64,000 bases of DNA, from positions 12,860,575 through 12,924,574 of the forward strand of contig OX393576.1 in the NCBI GenBank assembly GCA_947652605.1, written 5' to 3'. Numbering within the stretch: position 1 is the stretch's first letter; every line of letters begins with the position of its first letter. The position numbers and the translations under genes are program-made. The notes beneath the pieces are model-generated. The model did not search any database. It worked only from the letters and a program-made list of their open reading frames with translations, and was not told where the DNA came from. Below, in pieces: positions 46,314-57,814 of this stretch. The stretch is from Elmis aenea. Its lineage: Eukaryota > Arthropoda > Insecta > Coleoptera > Elmidae.

Positions 46314-47765
46314 AAAAATACATGGAAGAATTAGGGAAAGAAGCACTAAGGGCTCTATTGAACGAAGTAATAAAATCAAGAAAAGCACCAAGGGATTGGA
46401 ACATTGGAATAATCTTACCATTATACAAGAAAGGAGACAAAAGGGATTGTTCTAACTATAGAGGAATAACATTGATGAATGAACAAGAGAAAATATTGGC
46501 AAGAGTAATAGAAGGCAGATTAAAAGCAAAAATAGAAAGAAAGCACACTAGAAGAATCCCAATACGGTTTCAGAAGAGGCAGGAGTACATAAGACCAAGT
46601 CTTTATATTAACACAAACGATCGAGAAGAGCATAACAAAAAACAAGGAAATACATTTATGTTTTATAGACTTGGAAAAAGCATTCGATAAAATCAAAAGA
46701 AAAGACGTATGGAGGGGCTTAAGAAGGAAGGGAATGGAAATATAAACAATCGACATAATAAAAGCAATATACGAAAAAACGGTAAATATTGTAAGAACCC
46801 AAAATGAAGAATCGGAAGAGTTTAAAACAAAAGAGGGCTTAGCCCAGTATTATTCTCAGTAGTCATAGATGGGGTAATTTTAAGAAGTAAAACAAAAAAT
46901 GAGACTGCTTCACCTAGGCAACTGGAATATGGAAAAAATAAACATAACTGAGCTAATGTTCGCAGACGACATGGTCTTGGTCGCGGAAACAGAAAAAAAT
47001 CTGCAACATAATCTAAAAACTCTAAACCAGGAATTGGAAAAAATTAATATGAAAATAAATACCGGAAAAACTAAAACTATGATCGTTACAACAGAGAACA
47101 AAGGGCATAGCATCACTTTAAATGGGCTTAGGTTAGAACAGGTAGAAAGTTTTAAATATTTAGGAGTGATCACAGAGAAAAATGGAGGAATGAATAAGCG
47201 AAAGGACAGGAAATGTGGGAAGAATATTTAACAGTTTAAGAACAACATTTTTTGGAAATAGAGAAGTCCCAAAACGAACAAAAGTGGAAGTGGTCAAAAA
47301 GGTAGTAACTCTGGCACTTTTATACGGAAGTGAAACGTGGATACTCACAAATAAAAATAGTAGCCGAGTGAATGCAGCAGAAATAAGGTTCCTAAGAAAA
47401 ATTCAAGAAAAACTTAAAAAAATAGAATCAGAAACCAAACATATAGAGAACAATTGGAGATAAATCAGTTGAAACAAAAATACAAGAAAGACAGCTGGGA
47501 TGGTTGGGTCACATTTTTAGGATGAAAGAAGAAAGGTTAACCAAAAAAGCATATGAAGCAAGATCATAGGGAAAAAAACAAAAGAGGTAGACCGAGAAAA
47601 ACTTGGCAAGACGAAGTTAAAAAAGCAGCAACGGAGAGAAACGTCAAATGGGAAGAGATAAAAAAAAGCTAGCACAAGACAGAAAAACTTAAAAAAAAGT
47701 CAGCACAACACAACTGAACAGTCCTACACCTAACAGTAGAAGGACTCATGACTAAATAAATAAAT
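46314..47765 (+). mobile_element. LINE-A copy nested in LINE-B
   Basis: A 5'-truncated LINE-A running from the reverse transcriptase finger region to the TGACTAAATAAATAAA tail. TATC (at least ATATC) is repeated on both sides as a short target duplication. It is the longest LINE-A here and gave the reference order for the broken copies at 22.1-24.8 kb and 172-335. Confidence 0.88.
46322..47660 (+). pseudogene. LINE-A reverse transcriptase, broken in several frames
   Basis: Motifs in order: LNEVIKSRKAPRDWNIGII, LPLYKKGDKRDCSNYRGITL (domain 1), ILARVIEGRLKAKIE (46,490-46,540), a shifted DLEKAFD-like box near 46,670, KEGLSPVLFSVVIDGVI-like near 46,840 (with indels), ELMFADDMVLVAET (46,949-46,990, both aspartates intact), NTGKTKTMIV, YLGVITEKNGG, then YGSETWILTNKN (47,320) and IRFLRKIQEKLKKI, and finally RKTWQDEVKKAATERN-like (47,590-47,640). 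At least four frameshifts or stops. In the family this protein also has an AP endonuclease upstream, absent here. Confidence 0.85.
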
Positions 47766-48000
47766 ATCAGAAAGCAGGCACGCAAAAATGGGATGGAAAC
47801 GAAGTTTGGGAGAAAAATAAGTAGAGGATGACTAAAAACAAAATGGGAAAATGTAATGAGACATAGATTAGAAGAAAAAAGAGTCTTTTGCCACAGTTGG
47901 CAAATTATGGGCAGAGATGGATACACAAAATCAAGAACTAGGAAAACATCTCAAAACCGAAAGGTGCAAAAGGACCCGATTAACAAGAAGAAGAAGAGCA
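47766..48000 (+). pseudogene. LINE-B 3' coding end and tail
   Basis: ESRHAKMGWKRSLG-like codons, then a decayed RGRPKxKWEN block and EEKRVFCHSWQ, followed by non-coding sequence with GAAAACATCTCAAAACCGAA and the tail GAAGAAGAAGAG. The corresponding part of the copy at 62,940-63,099 reads SRYQKWDEKRS. Confidence 0.75.
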
Positions 48001-49183
48001 ATAATAACTACATGAAGTGATTGGTGCATATTGGTAATGTTCCCCCAAATAAACATACAGATATGTCTTTTATATTAAATTGTATTTGCACTGTTTAGCG
48101 TAATTTTAATTGAGGTCGTAAGTGATAAAAATCTTAACTGCAAAATGTGCCACTTGCCAAATTTTATCAATAAATAAAAGCTAGTTATCAAGAACAATGT
48201 GTACACTTCGAAAAAGCTTTTCTTTCAACAAAACAATGCATATACTCACATTTACGCACGTATAACTAAAAAAAAGTGTATTTCAGTCGTGCAATCTTCA
48301 CATATTCCCGATTATAATCGTCAGATTTACTGTTAATAAACTAAAGAAATACTTTTGACAAAGACAGAGATGCGGCACCGTACTCAAGATGAGTCCTATC
48401 GTGGCGGGCTCGTAAAAATTGCTCAACGTTGACGAAGTTGTTTACACCACAAAGGCGATTATGTCGAGACACAACTTTACAGAGAGGAAGTTCAACAAAG
48501 TTTCCTATTTTAGTTATAATAAAACATGTACTAAATTCTATATAAAATTAAGTATGATTAAAAGTACTTAAACTATTTATAATATTCAAAAAGCAATATT
48601 TATTTATTTACACTAACATGATTGATGAGTTACAGTTTTATTCCTTAACGCATCGTTTTTAATTGCCATGTTTACTTTATTTTAAGAGCGTTTTGTGATG
48701 GTGTTACTCTAAACAACAAAGTTTATGATGTTTTCCCAGTTGGTAAATTTGTTGCGGTTTAGCATTACCTCGGATACACCTATGCCGTCTCCGTAATACA
48801 AACGCCGCATATCTTTTGTTGAAACAACTGCTTTGTCATATCCTCTTATTCACATAAAACCCACCAAATGGGTACGATACATCTATCTCACTAGGGATGG
48901 GTAAGGTGACCAGACGTCCCAATTTTTCGCGATTTTTCCCTAATTTTTGTTCAATGTCCCGATGTCCCCAAGATGTATTTTCGGGACTATAGTGTGTCCC
49001 GATTTTTAAATACTATAATTTTTAGTTATCTTAGACAATTCAAAATAAAAAGTTGATATTTGTATGTCTGCATAGAAGAAATCTTCCAAGTGTTCAAAGT
49101 ATGTAAAGTATGTATGATAAAATAATATGAGAAGAATATTACTTATAAATAATAAAGATAAGATATATTTTTGAGGACATTGT
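48001..49183. other. Unassigned stretch
   Basis: About 1.2 kb. GGTGACCAGACGTCCC near 48,906 resembles a hAT end, but no right end was found. The patch 48,370-48,500 is less AT-rich, with no gene recognised. Confidence 0.4.
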
Positions 49184-49429
49184 GATGGGTGTCCCAAAAG
49201 TGATTATCTATTTTGGTGAATTTAAGTGTCTTTAAAAAAAATTATATTCTACCACAATGGTTTGTCCATTATTATACAAATGTATGCATATAAAAAAGTT
49301 GAATTTTCTTACACGATTTCTTAAATACATAAATTTGTATAATTACATTAATAGCACACATATCATTCTACAAAAAATAAAATAATAAATTCACCAAAGT
49401 AGATAGTCACATTTTTTGGACACTCTGTC
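49184..49429. mobile_element. P11 inverted-repeat element
   Basis: GGTGTCCCAAAAGTGATTAT and GGTGAATTTA at the left face TAAATTCACC and GTGTCC-type complement at the right. Arms about 50 bp; ends have lost the full TACAGGG. An internal fragment recurs at 54,660-54,770. Confidence 0.7.
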
Positions 49430-49462
49430 TTTTGAACATTTTTGAAAATTGGTGTAGCCGAA

Positions 49463-49600
49463 AATAGTATATTTTACAACAAATAATGAAAGTCCAGTTT
49501 GTTTCGTGAGGTGAGATTTGTTCACAAGCCGCGAAGCGGCGAGTGAGCAAATCTCATGCAATTAATTGTAATGAAAAATGAAATTAGATGTAACATCTCG
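49463..49600 (-). mobile_element. D-related terminal hairpin fragment
   Basis: Begins AATAGTATATTTTACAACAA, the inverted form of the D right end, and continues to a hairpin TGAGATTTG-TTCACAAGCC / GGCGAGTGAGCAAATCTCA with the same GCCGCGAAGCGGCGAG core as the other D hairpins. The rest of the element is missing. Confidence 0.55.
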
Positions 49601-50568
49601 AAAATGGTAAGTGATAAATATCTAAAATAACAGTACTAGTACGCAAAACACACAATTTTACTTAATGAAAGTTTTAGTAATTAGGGAAGAAGTAAGTAAA
49701 TTCTGTAACTTAAATAGATACGCACAGTAACGCACATACTGCGTCTGTTAATGTGTTGAAATAAGTGTGCTTCTAGGTGTACACGTAATTAAGTGTATGG
49801 AAGTGCATTAGTCACGAACATCTGTTGTCTGGTTGCAGACGCTCTCTTTAGTCAGTGACCTCCCAAATATACGCGACGGTCTGTATATTTTTAGATCACG
49901 TATGTACATATATACATGCACATAAACTTAATTTAGCACCAAGACGCCGAACGAAAGAAAAAAGGAAATAATATAATATAGATATGTCTGTAACTGAACG
50001 AATGTCAATGTAAATCTACTTTATAGTGGTTGGTTTTCGGTTTTATTCCAGCGCTAGGCCAGTGATGGCTTGATAACAGTTGAATGTTGCAGATGCTTCG
50101 ATAAGTATTAATGCTATAAACCATCTTGAATTAAACACATTAACCCTATCTTTTATCACTATCTCTTATAGAAATACTAGACCAGTTTTAAGACTCCGGT
50201 CATTTCATCAACAGCTTTTTTAATTTTTTAAAATTATATTTAAAAATCAGCCACTTTAATATTTCAAATATTCATTAATACACAAAGGTTACGTACAATT
50301 ATAATTGTTTTTTTTTCTTTGTTTAGAAATGTTAAGATGAAGAGGTCAAAGTCGTATATAAATGTAACTTAAAGCAACTATGTTCGTCTAGTTCAAAATG
50401 TGTTTTGAATATATCTTCTTGGCTCATATAAAACTGATATTTTTATTGCTAGAGGAGATGCAGTGTGACACTTCTTCCGTGCATCTACTCTGGTATTTCT
50501 CGACCTCCCTAAACTTTAGCAGACCACGTATTGGGATGCTTATGCAGACGCAGACCAATTAAAGTACA
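49601..50568. other. Unassigned stretch
   Basis: About 970 bp with no supported feature. Confidence 0.5.
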
Positions 50569-52266
50569 TACAGGGTGTCCCCGTTATCACCGCGAATATT
50601 TTAAGTGGTGATAGAGGACCGTTTTCTAAGAAAAAAATTCAAGTACATTTTTTTCCTAAAATCAAATGCTAAGCTGATATCAACACTTACTTGATTTTTT
50701 TACACTTCTGCATTTATAAGACTCTGTAGCCGAAAATATCAATTTTATCGTAAAATACCTTAAAGCTTTCAAATAGAGCATAAAATTCTCTACAAAATTA
50801 GTTCTATTTATTTTTTGTCTACAGGCAATGGTTTGAGAGTTATAAAGCAGTTTGTACAAAAAAAATTAAAAAATTTACAAAATTTAATTGTTTCTTAGAC
50901 TTTGCAACCGCTGTATCCTTAAAACGAAAGGTTGTACAAAAAAAAACGACGTACCATTCCGGATAGCAAATTTTATGGGCTACAACTTTGGTCAAGTGAA
51001 ATTTTTTGAAAATCAAACCGATTTTCCGGAAAAGCTGAAAATATAGAATAGAGTGCAAAAACTAAATTTCATACAAATATTGTTTTGTATTTAAAAATGC
51101 TTTTAAAGAGAGTGCGATTACGTGATTAAAAATGATGGAGGTCATTTTGAACACTTATTGAAGTAATTTTGTGGTTACATGTTAATTTTATTGCGTCCAG
51201 ATGGATTTGCATTGTTTTGCATTTTATAAATTGTTTTTTCACCTTTTTCGCTATTATAAACATTTCTATGATACATTTAGTTTTATTGAACAACATATTT
51301 ACCGAAGTTGTAGTCCGTTAAATGCCTTATCCGCAATAGGCATCAGTTTTGCACTACGACGTTTCGTTAAAAAGATGCGGCGTTTTTTTAAATTTACATA
51401 ACTTATTTATATGCAATTTTACAATTTTTTGTTAAATTTGTCCGTTAGCTCCTTAAAAAAAATAATAAAGGGTGGTTTTCTGAAGAATTTCAAACTTCAT
51501 AAAAAGCTTTGAAACTGATGAGATACATAATTTTATGAATGTTGCCGATGCTATGGCATTTTTAAATACAAACTATCATAATTACCGGGAGTTTTTGTTT
51601 TTCGAAAACGATAAAATGCAAAACAATGCAAATCCATCTGGACGCAATAAAATTAACATATAACCACAAAAATACTTCAATAAGTGTTCAAAATGACCTC
51701 CATCATTTAATTACGTAATCGCACTCTCTTTAAAAGCATTTTTAAATACAAAACAATATTTGTAGGAAATTTAGTTTTTGCACTCCATTCTATATTTTCA
51801 GTTTTTCCGGAAAATCATTTTGATTTTCAAAAAATTTTACTTGACCAAAGTTGTAGCCCATAAAATTTGCTATCCGGAATGGGCCGTCGGTTTTTTTGTA
51901 CAACCTTTCGTTTTAAAGATACAGCGGTTGCAAAGTCTAAGAAAGAATTAAATTTTGTAAATTTTGTAAATTTTTTTGTACAAACTGCTTTATAACTCTC
52001 AAACCATTGCCTGTAGACAAAAAATAAATAGAACTAATTTTGTAGAGAATTTTATGCTCTATTTGAAAGCTTTAAGGTATTTTACGATAAAATTGATATT
52101 TTCGGCTACAGAGTCTTATAAATGCAGAAGTGTAAAAAAATCAAGTAAGTGTTGATACCAGCTTAGCATTTGATTTTAGGAAAAAAATGTACTTGAATTT
52201 TTTTCTTAGAAAACGGTCCTCTATCACCACTTAAAATATTCGCGGTGATAACGGAGACACCCTGTA
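50569..52266. mobile_element. P4 long inverted-repeat element, complete
   Basis: Ends TACAGGGTGTCCCCGTTATC and its complement GATAACGGAGACACCCTGTA. Left arm 50,569-51,228 and right arm 51,611-52,266 match almost base for base over about 655 bp; the centre is 382 bp. Blocks such as GTGGTGATAGAGGACCGTTT and ATTTTATGGGCTACAACTTT have exact complements on the other side. No gene is left in the centre. The high similarity of the arms and the solo right arm at 36,945 suggest relatively recent activity. Confidence 0.93.
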
Positions 52267-52465
52267 TATGTTAATTAAGGCAGATTTCAAAATCTATAAA
52301 TAAGCTAAAGGGCTTAAGCAAAAGTCAATAATATCGTGTGTAAAAATGTACACAAATAATACTGGGACAAATTACTTAAAATAATCCAACGATATACAGA
52401 CTGTTCTACAAAATGGGCCCAAGACTATAGCGACTTCAATTGTGATTTAACCATCAAAAATCATA
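52267..52465. other. Short unassigned spacer
   Basis: Between P4 and a P5 fragment; nothing recognised. Confidence 0.5.
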
Positions 52466-52616
52466 TACAGGGTAATCAAAATTCGAATTTAAGCATGGGG
52501 ATCTCGCTTATTATAATAGCTAGAGTATAAGTTTGTATTTGGCAAAGTTGCTAAATTTGGTGCTCGTTATTAATCGGAAGAGAAATTGGAAATATCTCAA
52601 ACGGTATCCGAGAAAA
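52466..52616 (+). mobile_element. P5 left-arm fragment
   Basis: TACAGGGTAATCAAAATTCG, GCATGGGGATCTCGCTTATT and TCTCAAACGGTATCCGAGAA follow the P5 left arm and stop. Confidence 0.85.
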
Positions 52617-54659
52617 TTAGTATATCATTTGGTTGTTTTTATGTAGCATTTAAATTTATTATACATACTACGTTTTTATTTACTATAGAGATTTTATTAA
52701 TCTATATAGCGCCTGTGTTTTATACATAACAGTTCAATAAAGCAATTGGATTTCTTAATAGAGCAAACTATAAATTATTCTTAAATAATTGTATCAAAGA
52801 ACGGCGCTAAAATTTATCAATGTTTTAATTTATTGTACATACGTAGAAATATGTAGAATTCAAATAATTCATACTATAAATATCAGGTGGTCCAAATTCG
52901 AAGAGACCAATTCTCAAATATTTCCAACCATATCCGGTGTTTTAGTTGTTACCAACAAAGAATTATTATGATATAACAATGCATTATATTTCCTTTATTA
53001 TAGAATGTATCCGATAACTTTATTATTATTAGTTTTATGTATAAGCAATTTTCATGACAATCACTATTTCATTTAACGGTCTAAATCAAAATTTTATCTC
53101 AACAATAAATTGTCTGATTAGTACTTATGGACCATAGTAATGATCTCCTAAATAACTACAGTTAATTTTGCTTGGCTGGTTTGTGGGCTTTTATTAAAAA
53201 TTATATAAAAGTTGATTGCCTTAAAAATTTAAGAAACCCATTTGAATAACTTGGATAACATCGTATCAGGCGCACCATGGACGGAATACTCTCAAGATGG
53301 TTATCGTGTATAAAACCAATTGGATTACATTTTAAAACAAATCACTTTAATAATTCCGACATTTATTGTTTTTACTTGTATACATTGTTTGGTTATTTTT
53401 TCGGCTTATCCAATACTTACATCTTCTATACACTGATACATTTAATATTTTGTTTGTAACTTTGGCAGTTAACCATAATACAATCAAATTTTTAAAAAAG
53501 GAACTTAAAAAAAGTCAAAGCCAACTACACAACAGTTAATGTTTGTCTTGTAAACCTACGCATTTTAGGTAATTTACCTATTTTTTATTATTAATAGTGG
53601 TACTGCCCAGTGTCATAGTAAATTCAACGAGTTTGGACCGACCTGTACATGAAGTGTTAAGTAGTCATAATGAGTATTTTTTGTACGAACAGTTCAGATA
53701 TTTATTGCTTAGGGATCGCTAAAAATAAATTTCTCCAGAGCTAATTTTTCCTCGAACCGGATGCTCGTCATGAATTCAACCAAGTGGCGTTCGACCGGTC
53801 GCATCAACAATTGATTGCAGAAGAAAGCAGGAGGTTCTTTCATCGAAAAGGAAACTACAAATATGTTGCGAGAATCCTAACAAGTTGTATATTAATAAAA
53901 TCCAGACGCGTTCATAATTTTTTCGCGAAATTGGTGTGATTTAATCAGTACTTCAGAACAGAACGCATATTTAAATATTTATTAAAACGCAGTGTAACAA
54001 CGAGATAAGAATACGAAGTTTTTACATTTTGTAATAAGCTATTTTTGGGTAGAATTTAGCCAGATAATAGGGTTAATAATTTTTTTATATTTTCAAAATA
54101 ATGTGTGATAAATGTTTCAATTACCGTTATGAAAAATTTATTGTGTTATAAATCATAAATATGTCATTTCGCATACGAGATAAATTTATCAAATCTGATA
54201 TACATATTCACGAATATTTGTTTAAAGTATCAACATTGTCAAACACATACAATCACATGAAATTCTAACAAAAGCTTCTACATGAAAGCAAATATCTGTG
54301 CAAAAATATTTGGAGTGGAAAAGTTCACTTCACAAACAAGCACTAACATACACATAAAACTGTTACGATATTGTTCTTTAATGATCCACTGTTTAATTAA
54401 AATAGCCGCATGAAGCTAAATGGCGTTACATAAATAAAGCTATAAATAACGTTCTTGAACTATTTTATTCGTCCATTCATTGTTCGACTTTGTTAGGCGT
54501 TTAAGGTTGTAATATATTGAGGTTATTTGGTATTTTTAATAACGTAAAAGATTAAAAAATGACATGGTTTTTATTTTAACAATACAATAAAATAAAACGA
54601 TTTAAAATTTTTCTAATGTAATGATAAAATGTCAGTCATGTATGGTCTAATTTATTATT
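52617..54659. other. AT-rich stretch, nothing recognised
   Basis: About 2 kb. A lone GGTGGTCCAAATTCGAAGAG near 52,887 looks like a decayed P2 end. No gene or RNA seen. Confidence 0.5.
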
Positions 54660-54770
54660 GTTTTCTATTTTCACATATGTGAATTTAAGTGTATTTTAGA
54701 AAATGCATGTACTGGTACAATGGTGTGTACCTACATTATTATACAAATTTATGAATTTAAAAAGCTACAA
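54660..54770 (+). mobile_element. P11 internal fragment
   Basis: GTGAATTTAAGTGT, ACAATGGTGTGT and CATTATTATACAAAT follow the P11 left half in order. Confidence 0.55.
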
Positions 54771-55204
54771 CATTTTTAGATGATATTTTGTTAATTTTTT
54801 TATTTACATTTCGGACACATTTTATTGGTGATGAATGTGCAACAACGGTAATATGTAGTAAAAAAGCATAAAAAGCATGAAGAACAATAATTTTAAACAA
54901 AAATAACAAAATATTGTGTAAAAAAATTGCACTTTTTTAAATATGTAGGTACATAAAGTTGTACAATAATGGACATAGTACGATTAATAGCATGTCTTAA
55001 CAGGTTTTTATAATATTTTAAGTCTTTGAAGCAGTCAACATAACACAAATATAAGTTATTGGTAATGTTAAATTCGTCAGAAAAACTCTTTTTAAATAAC
55101 CCCGTGTACCAGCCAGACCTTATCAGAGGGCAAGAAGGGCAGATGCCTCACAGTTTTAGGGTCCTCTTTTTTTAACTTGATCTGTTAGAAAAAATTACAT
55201 AATA

Positions 55205-55588
55205 CAGTAAATTCTCTCTAAATGCAACATTGTTAGATTCAAATGTTTTTAAAAAAATGCATTTATAGAAAAAAGATGCATTTAGAGAGTAAAGGAAACC
55301 ATTTTTTAAAAATATTTTTAAAATCTTTCTATTATACAGGGTGTTGCATTAGGTAAAAAAATGTCTTTCACTTTAGTATTTTCAAGTTTATTTAAAATTT
55401 CACAATTATCCTTAATCGTTAAATTAACTTTCTTCATGATTGATTGATTGACTGTGACACTGACAGTTTTTACTACGGGTAGCTTGATTTTTGAAAGTTG
55501 CGTTTATAGAATGTTTTGGCATATATGGAGTAATGCATTTATAGAGTATGATGCACTTATAGAAGTTGCATTTATAGAAAATTTACTG
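55205..55588. mobile_element. Mariner-like MITE with TA duplication
   Basis: CAGTAAATTCTCTCTAAATG at the left faces CATTTATAGAAAATTTACTG at the right, with TA on each side. The motif ATGCATTTATAGA or close variants recurs about six times, on both strands, near both ends. A lone P-type left end TACAGGGTGTTGCATTAGG lies inside at 55,335. TA target and CAGT ends fit the Tc1/mariner superfamily. Confidence 0.78.
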
Positions 55589-55614
55589 TATTTATGTAGT
55601 TGAAAAAACAGTTT

Positions 55615-56031
55615 TTTTTCTACGACCACTAACGTAAATGACACAGTACAGCCTGTATGCATAGTAAGTGAGTCCTAACGCACGGTAAGCAAAACGCACA
55701 CTTATCTAGAAAGATCGAAGTAGCCTTACGTCAAACACTGCCTGCATGCGTAGTAAGTGAGTTATAACGCACGGTAAGCAAAATGCACACTTGTCTAAAA
55801 ATGTCAAAGTAGGCTTACGTCAAAATTGACAACGTAATTACATGTGTATATAAGTCAAAAAGCCGTTAAAATCGTAGGTTATGTGTTCGTAGAAAAAGTA
55901 AGCTACATAACACGAGTTGTAAAGCAATTACGCGCTCGTGGAAATACGCACTCGCCGCTAAGCGGTTTTGTGCGTATCTTTTCCACTCGTGCGTAATATG
56001 CTTCTTACAACTCCTGTTATGTAATATACTA
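55615..56031 (+). mobile_element. D element, copy 2 (Helentron-like), nested in hAT
   Basis: Same plan as copy 1: TTTTTTCTACGACCACTAA; two tandem units with AACGCACGGTAAGCAAAA(C/T)GCAC; the internal inverted repeat GTTCGTAGAAAAAGTAAG; a hairpin with ACGAGTTGTAAAGCAATTAC and its counterpart ending CTTACAACTCCTGTTATG and core ACTCGCCGCTAAGCGG; and the end TAATATACTA then TT. Intact and only moderately diverged from copy 1. Confidence 0.7.
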
Positions 56032-56485
56032 TTATAACATATATCATTGAACGACCATTAATAGTTTATATTTTTCTCTTATGGTTTTTAATTTAGAAGG
56101 GCCTCAAAAAGATTGTTTTCCCCGGGCCTTGCATATACTCTGAAAGGCCCTGTGTACCACTATACCGACCCTTTAAAAAAAATTAGTTCCTGTTAAAAAA
56201 CCGCTTATGCAACCTTCAAAGCCGACTAAAGAAGTGGCCTAAATGTCAATTAAAATTAGCAAAAACGTTTTTCGGACTTATTCAAATTCAAATTATGCAG
56301 GTCACGCCAAAAGTAACAAAAAAGTTAATTTTCTTCTAAAAATTATTTGAGGTAATAAAAATAACCAAAATGATGATTTTGTATTTAAAATTGCTGCCTC
56401 TCTCCAAGAATGTCAATATATACAGGGTGTTTCTTTTGAAACAACAAAGTTAGGGTCATTTCCGGAAGTGAACCAATAGTGTATA

Positions 56486-57814
56486 TACAGGGTGCGCCAA
56501 TAGTGCGATAAAGTCCATTATTGTCCTTAATGTCAACTTATTAAAAAAAAAGTGTTTAATGAAATTTATAGTATTTCTAGACGTCCATGTTTAAAAATTA
56601 GTTTCAAGTATAGGTACAGGGTGTTTCATAAAAGTGGGGCGTCACTAAAGGCATTTTTTTTTTAAATTGAACACCCAGTATATTTTTGCAATATGGAGTT
56701 CAGCAAAAAAATCTCCATATAACGTATATTGTTTTTATTATATTATTTATTATCTCAAAAAATCGTTGAATTTCCAGAAAAACAGGGTACAATACTTGTC
56801 AAGAGCACAACGTTATGAATAATAATTGGCAAATGATATTTTGTACATACAAAGTCAAAAGGTGACGTCACAGTCTAAATACATCAAAAATAATTTTTAT
56901 TTTACAGGGTGTTTCTTATAGATGTGCCAACTTCCCAATTTTGAAACATCAATAACTTTATTTTTTCAAATGGAACACACTGTATATTATTACGTTATTT
57001 TGTTGCATTTTTGTTTTTCTTTAACCTTTCCTAATACTTACCTATACCCCATACCTAAAGTGAATAATTTCTGAGATATTTACATTTCACTTATACTTAT
57101 ATGCCTAGTGGAGGAGGTCCTGACTTTGACAATACAAACAAAAATTTTTGTATTAACAACAGAGTTAATTGCTGTCGATTGTTACAACATAAATAAATTA
57201 GTATAACATACTCTATTTAATATGGATTTTCCAAAAAAAGAATCTATTGATATGGTATAGGTAAGTATTAAGAAAAGTTGAAGAAAAACAAAAATGCCAC
57301 AAAATAACGTAATAATATACAGGGTGTTCCGTTTGAAAAAATTAAGTTATTGATGTTTGAAAATTGGGAAGTTGGCACAACTATAAAAAACACCCTGTAT
57401 AATATAAATTAATTTTGATTTGTGACGCCACCTTTTGACTTTGTATGTACAAAATATCATTTGCCAATTATTATTTATGACGTTGTGCTCTTGACAAGTA
57501 TTGTACCCTGTTTTTCTGGAAATTCGTAGATTTTTTTAGATAAAATGGCAACGTCGCACAGAAATGATAAAAACAATATGCTGTTATATGGAGATTTTCC
57601 TGCTGAATTCCATATTGCAAAAATATACTGGGTGTTCAAATAAAAAAAAAAAACCTTTAGTGACGACCCACTTCAATGCAACACCATGTATACTTGAAAC
57701 TAATTTTAAAACATGCACGTATAGAAATACTGTAAGTTTCATTAAAAACTTTTTTTTATTAAGTTGACATTAAGGGCAATAATTGACTTTATCGCACTAT
57801 TGGTGCACCCTGTA
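56486..57814. mobile_element. P9 long inverted-repeat element nested in P1
   Basis: Starts TACAGGGTGCGCCAATAGTG and ends CACTATTGGTGCACCCTGTA; TA at both junctions. Arms 56,486-57,046 and 57,253-57,814 are complementary, including GTACAATACTTGTCAAGAGC and ATGATATTTTGTACATACAA. Each arm contains further P-type ends: TACAGGGTGTTTCATAAAAG (56,616), TACAGGGTGTTTCTTATAG (56,906) and GAACACACTGTATA (56,982), mirrored on the right at 57,319 and 57,399. A 12-codon frame, MDFPKKESIDMV then stop (57,222-57,260), sits exactly where the right arm begins, a probable stump of the deleted gene. Confidence 0.88.

Larger units (their letters stand above)
45071..48000 (+). mobile_element. LINE-B copy interrupted by two insertions
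   Basis: LINE-B pieces: 45,071-45,560, 46,126-46,313 and 47,766-48,000. They run from the reverse transcriptase catalytic region to the 3' end, where GAAGAAGAAGAG forms the tail. A TIR element (45,561-46,125) and a LINE-A (46,314-47,765) have inserted into it. The second junction is clear because TATC precedes the LINE-A and is repeated after its TAAATAAA tail before CAGAAAGCAGGCACGC, and the uninterrupted copy near 62,940 reads straight across. Confidence 0.87.
55112..56151. mobile_element. hAT element, 8-bp duplication, holding two MITEs
   Basis: Its ends, GCCAGACCTTATCAGAG and CTCTGAAAGGCCCT, are inverted copies, and GTGTACCA flanks it on both sides (55,104-55,111 and 56,152-56,159). Joining the flanks gives TAACCCCGTGTACCACTATA, which follows the uninterrupted P1 sequence near 42,190 on the opposite strand (ACCGCTTGTACCACCAGAG). 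Inside are a mariner-like MITE (55,205-55,588) and a D element (55,615-56,031). Confidence 0.9.

Noticed and set aside
48900..49020. hAT-like end GGTGACCAGACGTCCC
   Set aside because: No complementary end within a plausible distance.
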